Below are positions 15,869 to 23,959 of a stretch of DNA of 23,959 nucleotides, in pieces. How positions within the stretch are numbered: position 1 is the stretch's first letter; each line of letters starts with the position of its first letter. A program made the position numbers and the translations under genes. The notes under the pieces are model-generated. The model was not told where the DNA came from, ran no database searches, and saw only the letters and a program-made list of their open reading frames with translations. The stretch is from assembly GCA_964443005.1 (NCBI GenBank), contig CAYUBI010000024.1, positions 1 through 23,959 of the forward strand, given 5' to 3'. This DNA is from CAYUBI01 sp964443005. GTDB taxonomy: Bacteria; Margulisbacteria; Riflemargulisbacteria; GWF2-35-9; CAYUBI01.

Positions 15869-16450
15869 ATGAACACCAAACTCATTTCGATACCAACAGA
15901 AATTCCATCAAAATACAGTATAACTAGATTAATGAGTTTTATCAGGCAACTTTCTTTTTGTCAAAAATCATTTGACAATACGCTCAGATCTATTGACCAA
16001 ATACTAAAAAACATTATTGAAAAATACAACGGACATCCAATCAATTTGCAAGATTATATTGCAAATAATTTACACGTTTCAACCCATCATGCACAATTGG
16101 CAATTACGATTACACAACCACTAGGTATGGGCGTTCGCTATGCAAATTGGTATTACAGTGAAAAAAGTGCAATCACAACAGAAATTCGATTTTTTAAAGA
16201 CTATCTAAAAATAGAACGCCAAAAAATCGAAATTATTCCACGAGTGCTCTATACTGATCCAACAACTCGAATAGATCGATTTTTGGGACATTATTCGCAC
16301 ATCATCTACCAAAATTCACAACAAAATTTAAAAATAAAATTTGAAGCCGCTTTACAAAAAATAATTCATGAAAACATGTGGCAACAACTCAACAATGCTG
16401 AATATCATCAGTGGCATGTTGCAAACTTAACTAGCAATGGTTTACCCTAG
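15869..16450 (+). CDS. unrecognised 193-aa protein
   Basis: ATG 15869 follows an SD-like AAAGGGA (15854-15860). No signal peptide or membrane helix. The sequence looks alpha-helical with a basic, aromatic middle (MGVRYANWYYSEKSAI). Its TAG overlaps the stop codon of convergent recG (shared CTAG at 16447-16450). No family recognised. Confidence 0.65.
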   Translation: MNTKLISIPTEIPSKYSITRLMSFIRQLSFCQKSFDNTLRSIDQILKNIIEKYNGHPINLQDYIANNLHVSTHHAQLAITITQPLGMGVRYANWYYSEKSAITTEIRFFKDYLKIERQKIEIIPRVLYTDPTTRIDRFLGHYSHIIYQNSQQNLKIKFEAALQKIIHENMWQQLNNAEYHQWHVANLTSNGLP

Positions 16451-18477
16451 TTCATTCCATCCCGAATAACTGTGCTCACCTTCCGTCGCTGATGCTGTTG
16501 ATATAGCAAGGGATATTGTGACGCATCTTGTCCAACAACATAATCAGCCATTTTCTTTGCTTCCAAAAGAATACGTTCATCTTTTATTAAATTTGCCATC
16601 AATAGCGAAGGCAACCCGCTTTGCTTTGTTCCATAATAATCACCCGGCCCTCGAATGCTTAAATCAATTTCTGCTAATTTAAATCCATCTGTAGTTTCAC
16701 ACAAAGCAGTCATACGTTTTCTGCTATCTGCTGATTTGGGTTTCGCTACTAAATAACAATAAGACTGCGCTGCCCCGCGCCCTACTCTTCCCCTTAGTTG
16801 ATGCAGCTGCGCCAAACCAAACCGTTCTGCATGTTCAATAATCATAATTGATGCTTGCGGAACATCTACGCCCACTTCAATAACAGTTGTAGCAATTAAA
16901 ATGTCCAAAATTCCGTTCTTGAAATCAGTCATTACGCGATCTTTTTCAATAGGTTTTAATTTTCCATGAATTAATCCTACCTTCCACGGTAAAAACCATA
17001 TTTTCAAGGTTTCATATTCCTGAACAGCAGCCTTTAAATCAATCTTTTCTGAAATCTCCACTAACGGAAAAACAATATATACTTGCTGCCCTGAACGTAA
17101 TTCAGCTTTTACACGCTCGTACAAATATTTACGCTTGCTAGGTGTGATAAACTGCGTTTGAATGGGCGTTCGCCCTGGTGGTAATTCATCTATAATAGAT
17201 TTATCAAGTTCACCATAAAGTGTTAACGAAAGTGATCGAGGAATCGGAGTTGCAGTCAAAACCAGAAAATCTACCTTTTGAAACGACTTTTGTTTGAACA
17301 TAGCGCGTTGAAGCACGCCAAAACGATGTTGTTCATCAATAATTGCTAATCCGAGTTGATTGAAAGTTACTGAAGATTGAATCAACGCATGCGTACCAAT
17401 AGCAACGTCAATCAATCCATGGCTTATTTGCTCGTGCATTGCTTTTTTGTCTCTAATTTTTAATGATCCGCTTAAAAACCCAACACGAATATTAAGACTT
17501 AAAAATGCACGAGATAATTTTTGATAATGTTGAGACGCCAAAATTTCGGTGGGTGCCATTACTGCGACTTGAAATCCACATTCAACAGCTTCAAGAATAG
17601 CAGCAACAGCAACTTCTGTTTTCCCAGAACCAACATCACCTTGGATAAGCCGATTCATAATTTTGGGTGATCGCATATCAGCCAATACATCTTCAATCAC
17701 TCGTTGCTGTGCATTGGTTAAGGTATAGGGCATATTATGCACGTAGGTTGTACGCAAACGGCCATGACCAGCAAAAACAATCCCTTGCTCTCCAATTTGC
17801 GTCCGACGATGAAGCGCAATTGCCAGCTGCATATAAAAAAAATCATCAAATACAATACGGCCTCTAGCTTTTTTATAAAAATCACGATCAGTTGGATAAT
17901 GAATTAACTGAATCGCTTGCTTTAGCTCCATTAATTGAAAACGCTGTCGTAAACTAATTGGATACGGATCAACAAGTGATTGGCAACTAATAGTCAATGA
18001 TTCCCAAATTACGTAACGCATCATATTTTGTGTAATGCCCTTAACTAAGGAATAAATCGGCACAACACGGTGATGATTATATGATGTTGCCTTTTCATAT
18101 TCAATAACGTGCAGCTCTTTTTGACAGGTCAATTCATTGAATTGAATTTTTCCAACAATAACAATCTGCATACCTAATTTAAGTGATTTAGTCACAAATC
18201 GTTGATTAAACCATACACAGTCAATTGAATTTCCATCCCATTGGATCCGAGAACGCACTACTGCAAACTTCTGTGACCCCTCAATTTTAAAGGATCCTAA
18301 AACCCCGATTACCCACACTTTTTCACCTATAATAAAATCGCTGAATGTGGGCAACACACGTCGATCATGATATTCGGATGGAAAATAATATAAAGCCTCC
18401 TCTGTAGTAAAAAGGCCCAAGGCTTCAAATTGACTCGCAATTTTAGGGCCAATGCGTTTGATATATTGTAAATTCAT
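16447..18477 (-). CDS. recG: ATP-dependent DNA helicase RecG
   Basis: Remodels stalled forks and branch-migrates Holliday junctions. 676 aa, near normal length. N-terminal helix-hairpin-helix and wedge (OB) region with YFPSEYHDRR near residue 32; Walker A GDVGSGKT at 280-287; DEQHRFG at 381-387; TATPIPRSL at 408-416; the C-terminal helicase lobe contains VIEVGVDVPQA and QLRGRVGRG; RGPGDYYGTKQSG near the C-terminus is the RecG signature. No SD is visible before ATG 18477. Upstream, 76 bases separate it from the 18554-20053 gene on the same strand. Confidence 0.97.
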   Translation of the reverse strand: MNLQYIKRIGPKIASQFEALGLFTTEEALYYFPSEYHDRRVLPTFSDFIIGEKVWVIGVLGSFKIEGSQKFAVVRSRIQWDGNSIDCVWFNQRFVTKSLKLGMQIVIVGKIQFNELTCQKELHVIEYEKATSYNHHRVVPIYSLVKGITQNMMRYVIWESLTISCQSLVDPYPISLRQRFQLMELKQAIQLIHYPTDRDFYKKARGRIVFDDFFYMQLAIALHRRTQIGEQGIVFAGHGRLRTTYVHNMPYTLTNAQQRVIEDVLADMRSPKIMNRLIQGDVGSGKTEVAVAAILEAVECGFQVAVMAPTEILASQHYQKLSRAFLSLNIRVGFLSGSLKIRDKKAMHEQISHGLIDVAIGTHALIQSSVTFNQLGLAIIDEQHRFGVLQRAMFKQKSFQKVDFLVLTATPIPRSLSLTLYGELDKSIIDELPPGRTPIQTQFITPSKRKYLYERVKAELRSGQQVYIVFPLVEISEKIDLKAAVQEYETLKIWFLPWKVGLIHGKLKPIEKDRVMTDFKNGILDILIATTVIEVGVDVPQASIMIIEHAERFGLAQLHQLRGRVGRGAAQSYCYLVAKPKSADSRKRMTALCETTDGFKLAEIDLSIRGPGDYYGTKQSGLPSLLMANLIKDERILLEAKKMADYVVGQDASQYPLLYQQHQRRKVSTVIRDGMN

Positions 18478-18505
18478 TATTTCAATAGATAATTGGTAGA
18501 CATAG

Positions 18506-18549
18506 TTCTAGCCAGTTATTGTACAGCAGCCAAACCAATTGGGCTAGAA
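18506..18549 (-). repeat. 8-bp inverted repeat between two minus-strand genes
   Basis: TTCTAGCC (18506-18513) and GGCTAGAA (18542-18549) flank a 28-base loop. It sits just after the stop of the 18554 gene and before recG. No U-tract on the minus strand, so it is a weak terminator at best. Confidence 0.3.
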
Positions 18550-18553
18550 TATT

Positions 18554-20053
18554 TTAATACGTTGTAGCATGTAAACCAAATGCCGAATATCCAAGATTAT
18601 ATAAATATGCAGCATCTTCAGTGATTTCAGATTGCATTAACGACATAGATAATTGTTGGATTACAGAACTCATTTCTGGAAAAACAGTTTGCATAGTTGC
18701 TGGAAATTCTACTGTTGACAATGAATTTATCCAATCATAAATTTTGACCCCATTTGTTCCCCAAAAATAAGATGTATCTTTAAAGAATTTCTGAATATTC
18801 TCTGGAGTCCCTGTACCCATCGAAGACTGAGTCAAGAAAAAATTATAACGATTTAACATCACTTGCTTGGCTGTTTTGATAAAGTTATCAATAACACCCT
18901 CATTAACTGCATCTGACGTATTAGCCCCAAGAACTTGATTCAGTGCTTGTTGAAACAACGCTTGATTTTCTGCTGCACCAGCTGCGCTTTCAGATTGATC
19001 CAAAACAACACCGAAACTACGAAGCAAATTAACATAAGCAACTGTATTTCCCATATTGGGTAATACACGAATTGCATCAAAGCCTCCAGTACCATACTGA
19101 ACCAGCGGTTTCCCATCACGACTTTGAAAATCAGAAAAAATGCCAACTGATTTTCCCTTAACAATACTTTCGCCAGCAATCAATTGTTCATGATAATCAG
19201 AAAATAAATCATGCGCTGTTGTTGCTGCATCATGTTGCGTAGAAATTAATCCCATTTCAGCAAGAATCATCATATTAATTAATCCACGGCCATAATAATA
19301 TGATAAATTAACAACATTTCGAAACAACTCAGTACTGCCATCTACCCAATTATCACCTGGCTTTAATCGAACCTTGCCTAACGAATCCGTAAATGTTTCG
19401 TTATCAATAAATCGATCATAAAACGTTGATAATAATTTCCCATAGTCAGTCATTCTTGTTTTATCATTTCGTAAAATAGCTAAAATATAAATTGTTGATA
19501 AATTCTCAAGAAATAATTGACTACCATCAGATGCAGAGTCTTTTTTTAGAATACTAGCATTCCCATTAGCTGCAACCGAAATTGCCCATGGCAAAAGACC
19601 ATTTTTATTTAATAAGGTCTTGTTTTGAAGCGTTTTAACATAAATATCTACTTTATCCCAATTCCCAGATGTTTGTGCAGTTCGGATTAAAGAAGCTAAA
19701 CCATATTGCGATGTATCAACTTTAACTTGTCCTTCTGCTAATTTAACAGAAGAATCTACAAATAATATTCCAGTACCACCATCTGCCATGCTTACATTTC
19801 TTATAAATGGTTTCATTTTTTCGTCTATTCCAGAAACTAATTCACTATAATTAGTTGGTACTGTTGTTGCTGTAGACGCAACTGCAGCAAAAGCTAATGG
19901 GTTAAACGAATTCATTTCTATTGCACGATTTTGTTTATCAACCATGGATTCCATAAATGACCGTAGCTTATCCTGTGAAGTTTTTATTTGCCCAAACTGA
20001 CCTAGAGCATATGATCCGTAATTTGGCACATTAGATATCCCAATACTACCCAT
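18554..20053 (-). CDS. large protein, possible GH8-like (alpha/alpha)6 fold
   Basis: Start set at 20053: AGGAGGAAAATT lies directly upstream on the minus strand, while an in-frame ATG at 20083 lies before that SD. 499 aa, no signal peptide. Residues 115-180 resemble glycoside hydrolase family 8: SQYGLASLI (GH8 has SE-x-YGM), GLLPW and SASDGSQLFL (GH8 has ATDGDL), then LKPGDNW near 230-236. The GH8 acid position would be Gln here, so activity may be lost, or the resemblance is only structural. The N-terminal ~90 residues are polar and coiled-coil-like. Not recognised with certainty; promoter at 20095-20123. Confidence 0.6.
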   Translation of the reverse strand: MGSIGISNVPNYGSYALGQFGQIKTSQDKLRSFMESMVDKQNRAIEMNSFNPLAFAAVASTATTVPTNYSELVSGIDEKMKPFIRNVSMADGGTGILFVDSSVKLAEGQVKVDTSQYGLASLIRTAQTSGNWDKVDIYVKTLQNKTLLNKNGLLPWAISVAANGNASILKKDSASDGSQLFLENLSTIYILAILRNDKTRMTDYGKLLSTFYDRFIDNETFTDSLGKVRLKPGDNWVDGSTELFRNVVNLSYYYGRGLINMMILAEMGLISTQHDAATTAHDLFSDYHEQLIAGESIVKGKSVGIFSDFQSRDGKPLVQYGTGGFDAIRVLPNMGNTVAYVNLLRSFGVVLDQSESAAGAAENQALFQQALNQVLGANTSDAVNEGVIDNFIKTAKQVMLNRYNFFLTQSSMGTGTPENIQKFFKDTSYFWGTNGVKIYDWINSLSTVEFPATMQTVFPEMSSVIQQLSMSLMQSEITEDAAYLYNLGYSAFGLHATTY

Positions 20054-20094
20054 AATTTTCCTCCTGATATTATTGCATAACAAATAACATTATC

Positions 20095-20123
20095 AATATA
20101 TCGAAAGGAAAATTCAGTTGAAC
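20095..20123 (-). promoter_or_regulatory. promoter with TTCGA-linked -10
   Basis: Minus strand: GTTCA (20123-20119), 12 bases, TTTCGATATATT (20106-20095), 41 bases before the 20053 start. The 12-base block is identical to those at 3112-3123 and 15692-15703. Confidence 0.5.
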
Positions 20124-20183
20124 CACTTAATTATAAAGTAATTTTTAATCGTTGACTACAAAACTGATAACAAAATCAAAAGC

Positions 20184-20198
20184 TGTCCTGTTTGGTGG
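20184..20198. repeat. att-like direct repeat, distal copy
   Basis: TGTCCTGTTTGGTGG, identical over 15 bases to 21493-21507, in the same orientation. The next ~11 bases also resemble a tRNA 3' end when read on the minus strand (TCCC, then CCACCA), so this looks like a diverged copy of the tRNA end. Confidence 0.7.
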
Positions 20199-20441
20199 GA
20201 CTCCCGGGACAAGTTTTCATTATTTCGAAAATTTAACTTTTTTAATAACGCTAAAATAGCTAGATGAGCGTTGTCAGTAACATTTTCGGTGAGGAAGATA
20301 CGACTTTACATGTTGAATGAATTTTGATATAACATGCTCATACTCCTAACTGAAGCAAAGCTATTAGCACCGTCCACATTCGGTCGGCCGGATAAATTAC
20401 AAATGTTTAGCGTTGAAATTACGGGGAATAAGATAAGTATC

Positions 20442-21002
20442 ATGAATATTAAAAAAACTATCACTATATTAAACTATCTTGCAATAAAAGTTGAAACCTT
20501 GTCGAAAATGAAGGCTGCGAAACTTTTGTATTATATTGATAAAGGCCACCTTTTAAAGTATGGACGATTAGTTACCGGGGATACGTACCAACATCAAAAA
20601 TACGGACCAGTACCGTCAAAAATACTCAACATTATCAATGACCCAGAAACTCTCGACGATGCTAATCGTGACTACATGGATAACAATATTTCGCTCGAGA
20701 ACAATAGACACCGAACGATTAAAAGCGTTTCCGCACCAGATCTAGATCAACTTTCTAATTCTGATCAAGAATTCACTGATGAAGTTATAGAAAAATATGG
20801 ACATTTATCAGCGCCCAATCTATCAAATATTTCTCATCAAGAATATTCTTGGAGGAATTCAGAACTTTACGATGACATAACCATTGAGGATATTGCGCAT
20901 GAACTACCAAAAGAACAACTCAAGGAATTACTATTATTCGTTCAGGAAAACAAGGAAACCGATAGGTTTATTCGTGCTTTTCATGGTGTTTCTGTAGGGT
21001 AA
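20442..21002 (+). CDS. Panacea (DUF4065/SocA-like) domain antitoxin
   Basis: Predicted neutralising partner of the toxin encoded next. From ATG 20442 it is 186 aa; in-frame ATGs at 20334 and 20403 are possible, but the domain begins just after 20442. Residues ~5-50 show the Panacea signature (LSKMKAAKLLYYID, then GDTYQHQKYGPVPSKI); a helical middle and acidic C-terminal part follow. The stop overlaps the next ATG by one base (TAATG), as in coupled TA pairs. Panacea proteins are promiscuous antitoxins paired with unrelated toxins. Confidence 0.82.
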   Translation: MNIKKTITILNYLAIKVETLSKMKAAKLLYYIDKGHLLKYGRLVTGDTYQHQKYGPVPSKILNIINDPETLDDANRDYMDNNISLENNRHRTIKSVSAPDLDQLSNSDQEFTDEVIEKYGHLSAPNLSNISHQEYSWRNSELYDDITIEDIAHELPKEQLKELLLFVQENKETDRFIRAFHGVSVG

Positions 21003-21442
21003 TGGACTTACCAAGAGAATTATCTGATTTAGGAATAATAAACAAACTTCGCGCTGGAACCGTTATCAAGACTAAAGTTAGTTTTGATGACGGAGAACAA
21101 AAAATTAAACTGTTAATCATTTTAACAAATAAGAACGACTACCTTGTTTTGAGTGTTACTACAACATCAAAGACCAACAAACAATTAAACAATTATGCCA
21201 TTGATGATATTTATGTCCCTCAAGGAACGGAAACTGTTTTTAGCCTACCAACAATTGTTCAGTTGAATCGTTTAATTCCCTTACAAACAGAAATTATTAA
21301 AGAAAACTATCATATACATGAATTATCAATAATCGGCAACATTTCTAACTGTTTAATGCAAAAAATAATTAATACAATCCAGACGTCCAATTTTTTACTA
21401 AAAGCTGACGTTAAAAGAATATTAGACGAAAATGAATATTAG
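21002..21442 (+). CDS. MazF/PemK-like toxin partner (predicted)
   Basis: 146 aa, translationally coupled to the Panacea gene. Predicted beta-barrel: GTVIKTKVSF near residue 19, KLLIILTNKNDYLVLSVTT, then FSLPTIVQLNRLIPLQ and a C-terminal helix (ISNCLMQKIINTI). This order (G-x-I/V entry strand, central strands, short helices) fits the MazF/PemK RNase fold, but the usual RP-x-V motif is not kept, so activity may differ. The pairing and position are strong evidence for a TA role; the fold is an inference. Confidence 0.6.
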   Translation: MDLPRELSDLGIINKLRAGTVIKTKVSFDDGEQKIKLLIILTNKNDYLVLSVTTTSKTNKQLNNYAIDDIYVPQGTETVFSLPTIVQLNRLIPLQTEIIKENYHIHELSIIGNISNCLMQKIINTIQTSNFLLKADVKRILDENEY

Positions 21443-21492
21443 GCATAAATATATAACTATATACGTAACATATCTACCGCAAACAACCCGAT

Positions 21493-21507
21493 TGTCCTGT
21501 TTGGTGG
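21493..21507. repeat. att-like direct repeat, tRNA-proximal copy
   Basis: Same TGTCCTGTTTGGTGG as 20184-20198. Bases 21502-21507 are the CCA end, discriminator and last acceptor bases of the minus-strand tRNA; the rest lies just outside it. Confidence 0.7.
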
Positions 21508-21578
21508 ACCCAGTAGGACTTGAACCTACGGCCTACCGGTTATGAGCCGGCTGCTCTAACCAACTGAGCTATGGGTCC
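21502..21578 (-). tRNA. tRNA with CAU anticodon (Met or Ile2)
   Basis: On the minus strand GGACCCATAGCTCAGTTGGT opens a full cloverleaf: acceptor stem GGACCCA/TGGGTCC, D-loop AGTTGGTTAGA, anticodon loop CTCATAA, T-arm GTAGGTTCAAGTCCTAC, encoded CCA end. CAU can be elongator Met, or Ile2 after lysidine modification. The AGCAGCCGGCTCATAACC region resembles the Bacillus-type CAU tRNA annotated either way. Confidence 0.95.
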
Positions 21579-21598
21579 GCATCACACATCAATTACAG

Positions 21599-21634
21599 AA
21601 AACGCCCTCTTCCCTATTAATAAGGAAGAGGGCG
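21599..21634 (-). terminator. intrinsic terminator of groESL
   Basis: CGCCCTCTTCC (21603-21613) pairs perfectly with GGAAGAGGGCG (21624-21634), an 11-bp GC-rich stem with a 10-base loop. Read on the minus strand it is followed by TTTT (21602-21599). It lies 38 bases after the groEL stop. Confidence 0.9.
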
Positions 21635-21671
21635 CCAGATCAATCAAACTCCTATAGAGATTAATTGATAA

Positions 21672-23315
21672 TTACATCATCCCGTCCATACCGCCACCCA
21701 TGCCGCCAGGTGATGGCATTGCTGGCTTATCATCAGGTTCTTCAGCAATTAATACTGACGTTGTTAATAACATGCTAGCAATTGATGCAGCATTTTGCAA
21801 GGCTGATCGCGCTACTTTTACTGGATCAACAACACCAGCTTTAAAAAGGTCTTCGTATTTTAATGTTAATGCATTAAAACCAATGCCTTTCTTAGCTTCT
21901 TTAACCTTTTCAACAATAATACCGCCTTCAAGTCCAGCATTATCCACAATCGCATGTAACGGAGCTTCCATTGCTTTTTTAACAATTGTCACACCAATGC
22001 GTTCATCTTCGTCTAAAATCGAAGCAGCTAATTTTTCCAAAGCAGGAATTGTATTCAGCATGGTAATACCGCCACCTGCAACAATGCCTTCTTCAACAGC
22101 TGCACGAGTTGCAGAAAGTGCATCTTCAATTCGATGCTTCTTTTCTTTTAATTCGGTTTCTGTTGCTGCGCCTGCCTTAATTACTGCAACACCACCTGCT
22201 AATTTAGCCAAGCGTTCTTGCAATTTTTCTTTGTCATACGAAGAATCTGATAATTCGATTTCTTTTTTGATTTGGCTGATACGTCCGGTAATATCTTTTT
22301 TATCTCCAGCACCTTCAACAATCACAGTATTTTCTTTAGAAATCTTCATTTTTTTGGCTCTGCCAAGCATTTCTAGCTCAACACCATCCAAAGTATGCCC
22401 AGTTTCTTCAGCAATAACAGTTCCACCAGTTAAAATAGCGATATCTTCTAACATAGCTTTACGACGATCGCCAAAACCAGGCGCTTTTACTGCAACAACA
22501 TTTAATGTCCCACGTAAACGATTCAGAATCAGCGTTGCAAGAGCTTCACCTTCTAGGTCTTCAGCAATAACAACCAAGGGCTTACCAATTTGCATGATTT
22601 TTTCAAGAATTGGCAATAAATCTTTAATTGCAGAAATCTTTTTATCAGTCAAAAGAATATATGGATCTTCCAATACTGCTTCCATGCGCTCTTTGTCTGT
22701 TACCATGTACGGAGAAACGTAGCCTTTATCAAACTGCATTCCTTCAACTACTTCTAACGTAGTTTCAATACTTTTGGATTCTTCAACTGTAATAACGCCA
22801 TCTTTACCGACTTTGTCCATTGCATCTGCAATCAAATCACCAATAACTGCATCATTATTAGCAGAAATAGCTGCAACCTGAGCAATCTTTTCTTTGGTTT
22901 CAACTGGAGCAGACTGGTCAACAATATATTTCACTGCAACTTCAACTGCTTTATCAATACCATGCTTTATAGCTGAAGGATTTGCTCCAACCATAATTGA
23001 TTTAAGACCTTGCTTGAAAATTTCATAACCTAATACTGTAGCAGTGGTTGTTCCATCACCTGCAGTATCATTTGTTTTTGAAGCAATTTCTTTTATCAGC
23101 TGTGCGCCCATATTTTCAAAGGGATTCTTAAGTTCGATTTCCTTAGCAACAGTAACACCATCTTTTGTAATTGTTGGCGAACCCCATTTTTTTTCAATTA
23201 CAACATTGCGTCCTCGTGGGCCTAAAGTTGCCTTAACAGCATCATACAAAATTTTGGCACCTTTATCGAGCTCTTTCCATGCTTCTTCATTAAAAACAAG
23301 TTTTTTTCCAGCCAT
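21672..23315 (-). CDS. groEL: chaperonin GroEL (60 kDa)
   Basis: ATP-driven 14-mer folding chamber. 547 aa with GDGTTTATVL, the ATP-site segments and the C-terminal GGMGGGMDGMM tail typical of GroEL. SD AAAGGAGGA precedes ATG 23315 (10-base spacing). Cotranscribed with groES, 24 bases apart. Confidence 0.98.
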   Translation of the reverse strand: MAGKKLVFNEEAWKELDKGAKILYDAVKATLGPRGRNVVIEKKWGSPTITKDGVTVAKEIELKNPFENMGAQLIKEIASKTNDTAGDGTTTATVLGYEIFKQGLKSIMVGANPSAIKHGIDKAVEVAVKYIVDQSAPVETKEKIAQVAAISANNDAVIGDLIADAMDKVGKDGVITVEESKSIETTLEVVEGMQFDKGYVSPYMVTDKERMEAVLEDPYILLTDKKISAIKDLLPILEKIMQIGKPLVVIAEDLEGEALATLILNRLRGTLNVVAVKAPGFGDRRKAMLEDIAILTGGTVIAEETGHTLDGVELEMLGRAKKMKISKENTVIVEGAGDKKDITGRISQIKKEIELSDSSYDKEKLQERLAKLAGGVAVIKAGAATETELKEKKHRIEDALSATRAAVEEGIVAGGGITMLNTIPALEKLAASILDEDERIGVTIVKKAMEAPLHAIVDNAGLEGGIIVEKVKEAKKGIGFNALTLKYEDLFKAGVVDPVKVARSALQNAASIASMLLTTSVLIAEEPDDKPAMPSPGGMGGGMDGMM

Positions 23316-23339
23316 AATAATTGATTCCTCCTTTAATAA

Positions 23340-23621
23340 TTACTTAATTGCGAGAATATCATCAGATTTTACAATGATATATTCATCGCCATCAATTTTG
23401 ATATTGGTTCCCGAATACTTGGAATAAATAACGATATCACCTTTTTTAACAGGCATAGGAATAATTTTCCCATCGTCATTAGTTTTGCCAGGACCTGCAG
23501 CAATCACTTCGCCTTCTTGTGGTTTTTCCTGAGCAGAACCAGGCAGAACGATCCCACTTTTTGTCTTTTCCTCTGGGTCGAGTTGCTTAAGTAATACACG
23601 ATCAGATAACGGCTTTATCAT
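23340..23621 (-). CDS. groES: co-chaperonin GroES (10 kDa)
   Basis: Heptameric lid of GroEL. Start at 23621: AAGGAGG lies upstream on the minus strand; an in-frame ATG at 23660 is before the SD. 93 aa: IKPLSDRVLLKQLDPEEK, the mobile loop TKSGIVLPGSAQEKP and the C-terminal GDEYIIVKSDDILAI are all standard. Confidence 0.97.
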   Translation of the reverse strand: MIKPLSDRVLLKQLDPEEKTKSGIVLPGSAQEKPQEGEVIAAGPGKTNDDGKIIPMPVKKGDIVIYSKYSGTNIKIDGDEYIIVKSDDILAIK

Positions 23622-23667
23622 AACTTTACCTCCTTCTAAATATTCAGGCAGTTTAAACAACCACCTT

Positions 23668-23694
23668 TTAGCACTCGATCACGTCAACTGCTAA
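23668..23694. promoter_or_regulatory. CIRCE element (HrcA operator)
   Basis: TTAGCACTC, 9 bases, AACTGCTAA. One half is perfect; the other differs at two of nine positions from GAGTGCTAA. It lies between the promoter -10 and groES, the expected place for HrcA repression. Confidence 0.82.
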
Positions 23695-23702
23695 TCGAAG
23701 AT

Positions 23703-23731
23703 ATTTTAATAGCAATTGATTTGTTTGACAA
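23703..23731 (-). promoter_or_regulatory. groESL promoter
   Basis: Minus strand: -35 TTGTCA (23731-23726), 17 bp, -10 TAAAAT (23708-23703). Transcription would start at the edge of CIRCE. Confidence 0.75.
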
Positions 23732-23777
23732 GAGGGCATTAGAAGCATTTTATAGACCTCTTTTTTATCGTTCATTT

Positions 23778-23804
23778 TGAAGGTTATACTCTCACTAACC
23801 TTCA
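23778..23804. promoter_or_regulatory. 9-9-9 inverted repeat of unknown function
   Basis: TGAAGGTTA, 9 bases, TAACCTTCA: perfect arms with the same 9-9-9 geometry as CIRCE but a different sequence, 47 bases beyond the groES -35. No U-tract follows on either strand, so an operator is as likely as a terminator. The rest of 23805-23959 shows no convincing gene. Confidence 0.4.
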
Positions 23805-23959
23805 GTTAATTTTCCATGTCGTGTACAGTTTTTATTTCATCAGCATTCATTTGTATTATCATTCCCAAATCTCGCCTTCAGGCTCATTATGCATTGTACA
23901 AGGCTCTTGCTTGTCAGTCACTAATTAAAGGTAGTAGAATTCAATCAAGATGCAACTGG

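Noticed and set aside
21700..22722. 340-codon plus-strand ORF
   Set aside because: Antisense shadow of groEL; low-complexity Ser/Ala composition caused by the complementary frame.
23805..23959. Two tiny overlapping minus-strand ORFs (about 20 codons each)
   Set aside because: Too short, GTG start without SD, no family; left as intergenic.

Overview
The window comes from an AT-rich bacterial chromosome, probably a draft or metagenome assembly because ten unknown bases sit at 1511-1520. Lnt plus a lipobox lipoprotein point to a diderm. HrcA/CIRCE control of groESL, purine-rich Shine-Dalgarno (SD) sites, a GH57 branching enzyme and a DUF4912 protein suggest an uncultured lineage such as Margulisbacteria or Elusimicrobia. 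That placement is inference only; no 16S rRNA or ribosomal marker is present.

Layout. 1-330 is the trailer end of a CRISPR array (37-nt repeats, four spacers, no cas genes in view). 331-1162 is a decayed accessory zone: a 33-codon membrane ORF, two degenerate copies of the CRISPR repeat around a 44-bp perfect palindrome, and the broken tail of an Rpn/PD-(D/E)XK transposase-like gene. 1163-2048 holds unrecognised proteins broken by the gap. 2305-3059 is an overlapping pair of exported or membrane proteins. 3156-6029 is glycogen phosphorylase. Then come an unknown protein, a heptanucleotide tandem repeat and a 45-aa ORF. On the minus strand, 6920-9189 is a lipoprotein gene overlapping lnt.

9301-14047 is a plus-strand glycogen operon with a clear promoter: CBM48-like protein, DUF4912 protein, GH57 branching enzyme and glycogen synthase. 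With the phosphorylase it gives synthesis, branching and breakdown of glycogen; glgC is not in the window. An AAA/DUF4143 ATPase follows, with a palindrome over its promoter and an apparently leaderless start. 15453-20053 carries small unknown genes, recG and a large cytoplasmic-looking protein that weakly resembles GH8 (alpha/alpha)6 enzymes.

20184-21507 looks like a 1.3-kb island: a Panacea-domain antitoxin and a MazF/PemK-like partner lie between direct repeats, one of which overlaps the 3' end of a CAU tRNA gene. The window ends with groEL-groES (minus strand), its terminator, promoter and CIRCE operator.

The most unusual points are the CRISPR-repeat-derived palindrome (656-757), the tRNA-flanked toxin-antitoxin (TA) island, a shared promoter motif (TTCGA joined to the -10) in front of four unrelated genes, and the palindrome-promoter-leaderless start of the DUF4143 ATPase.
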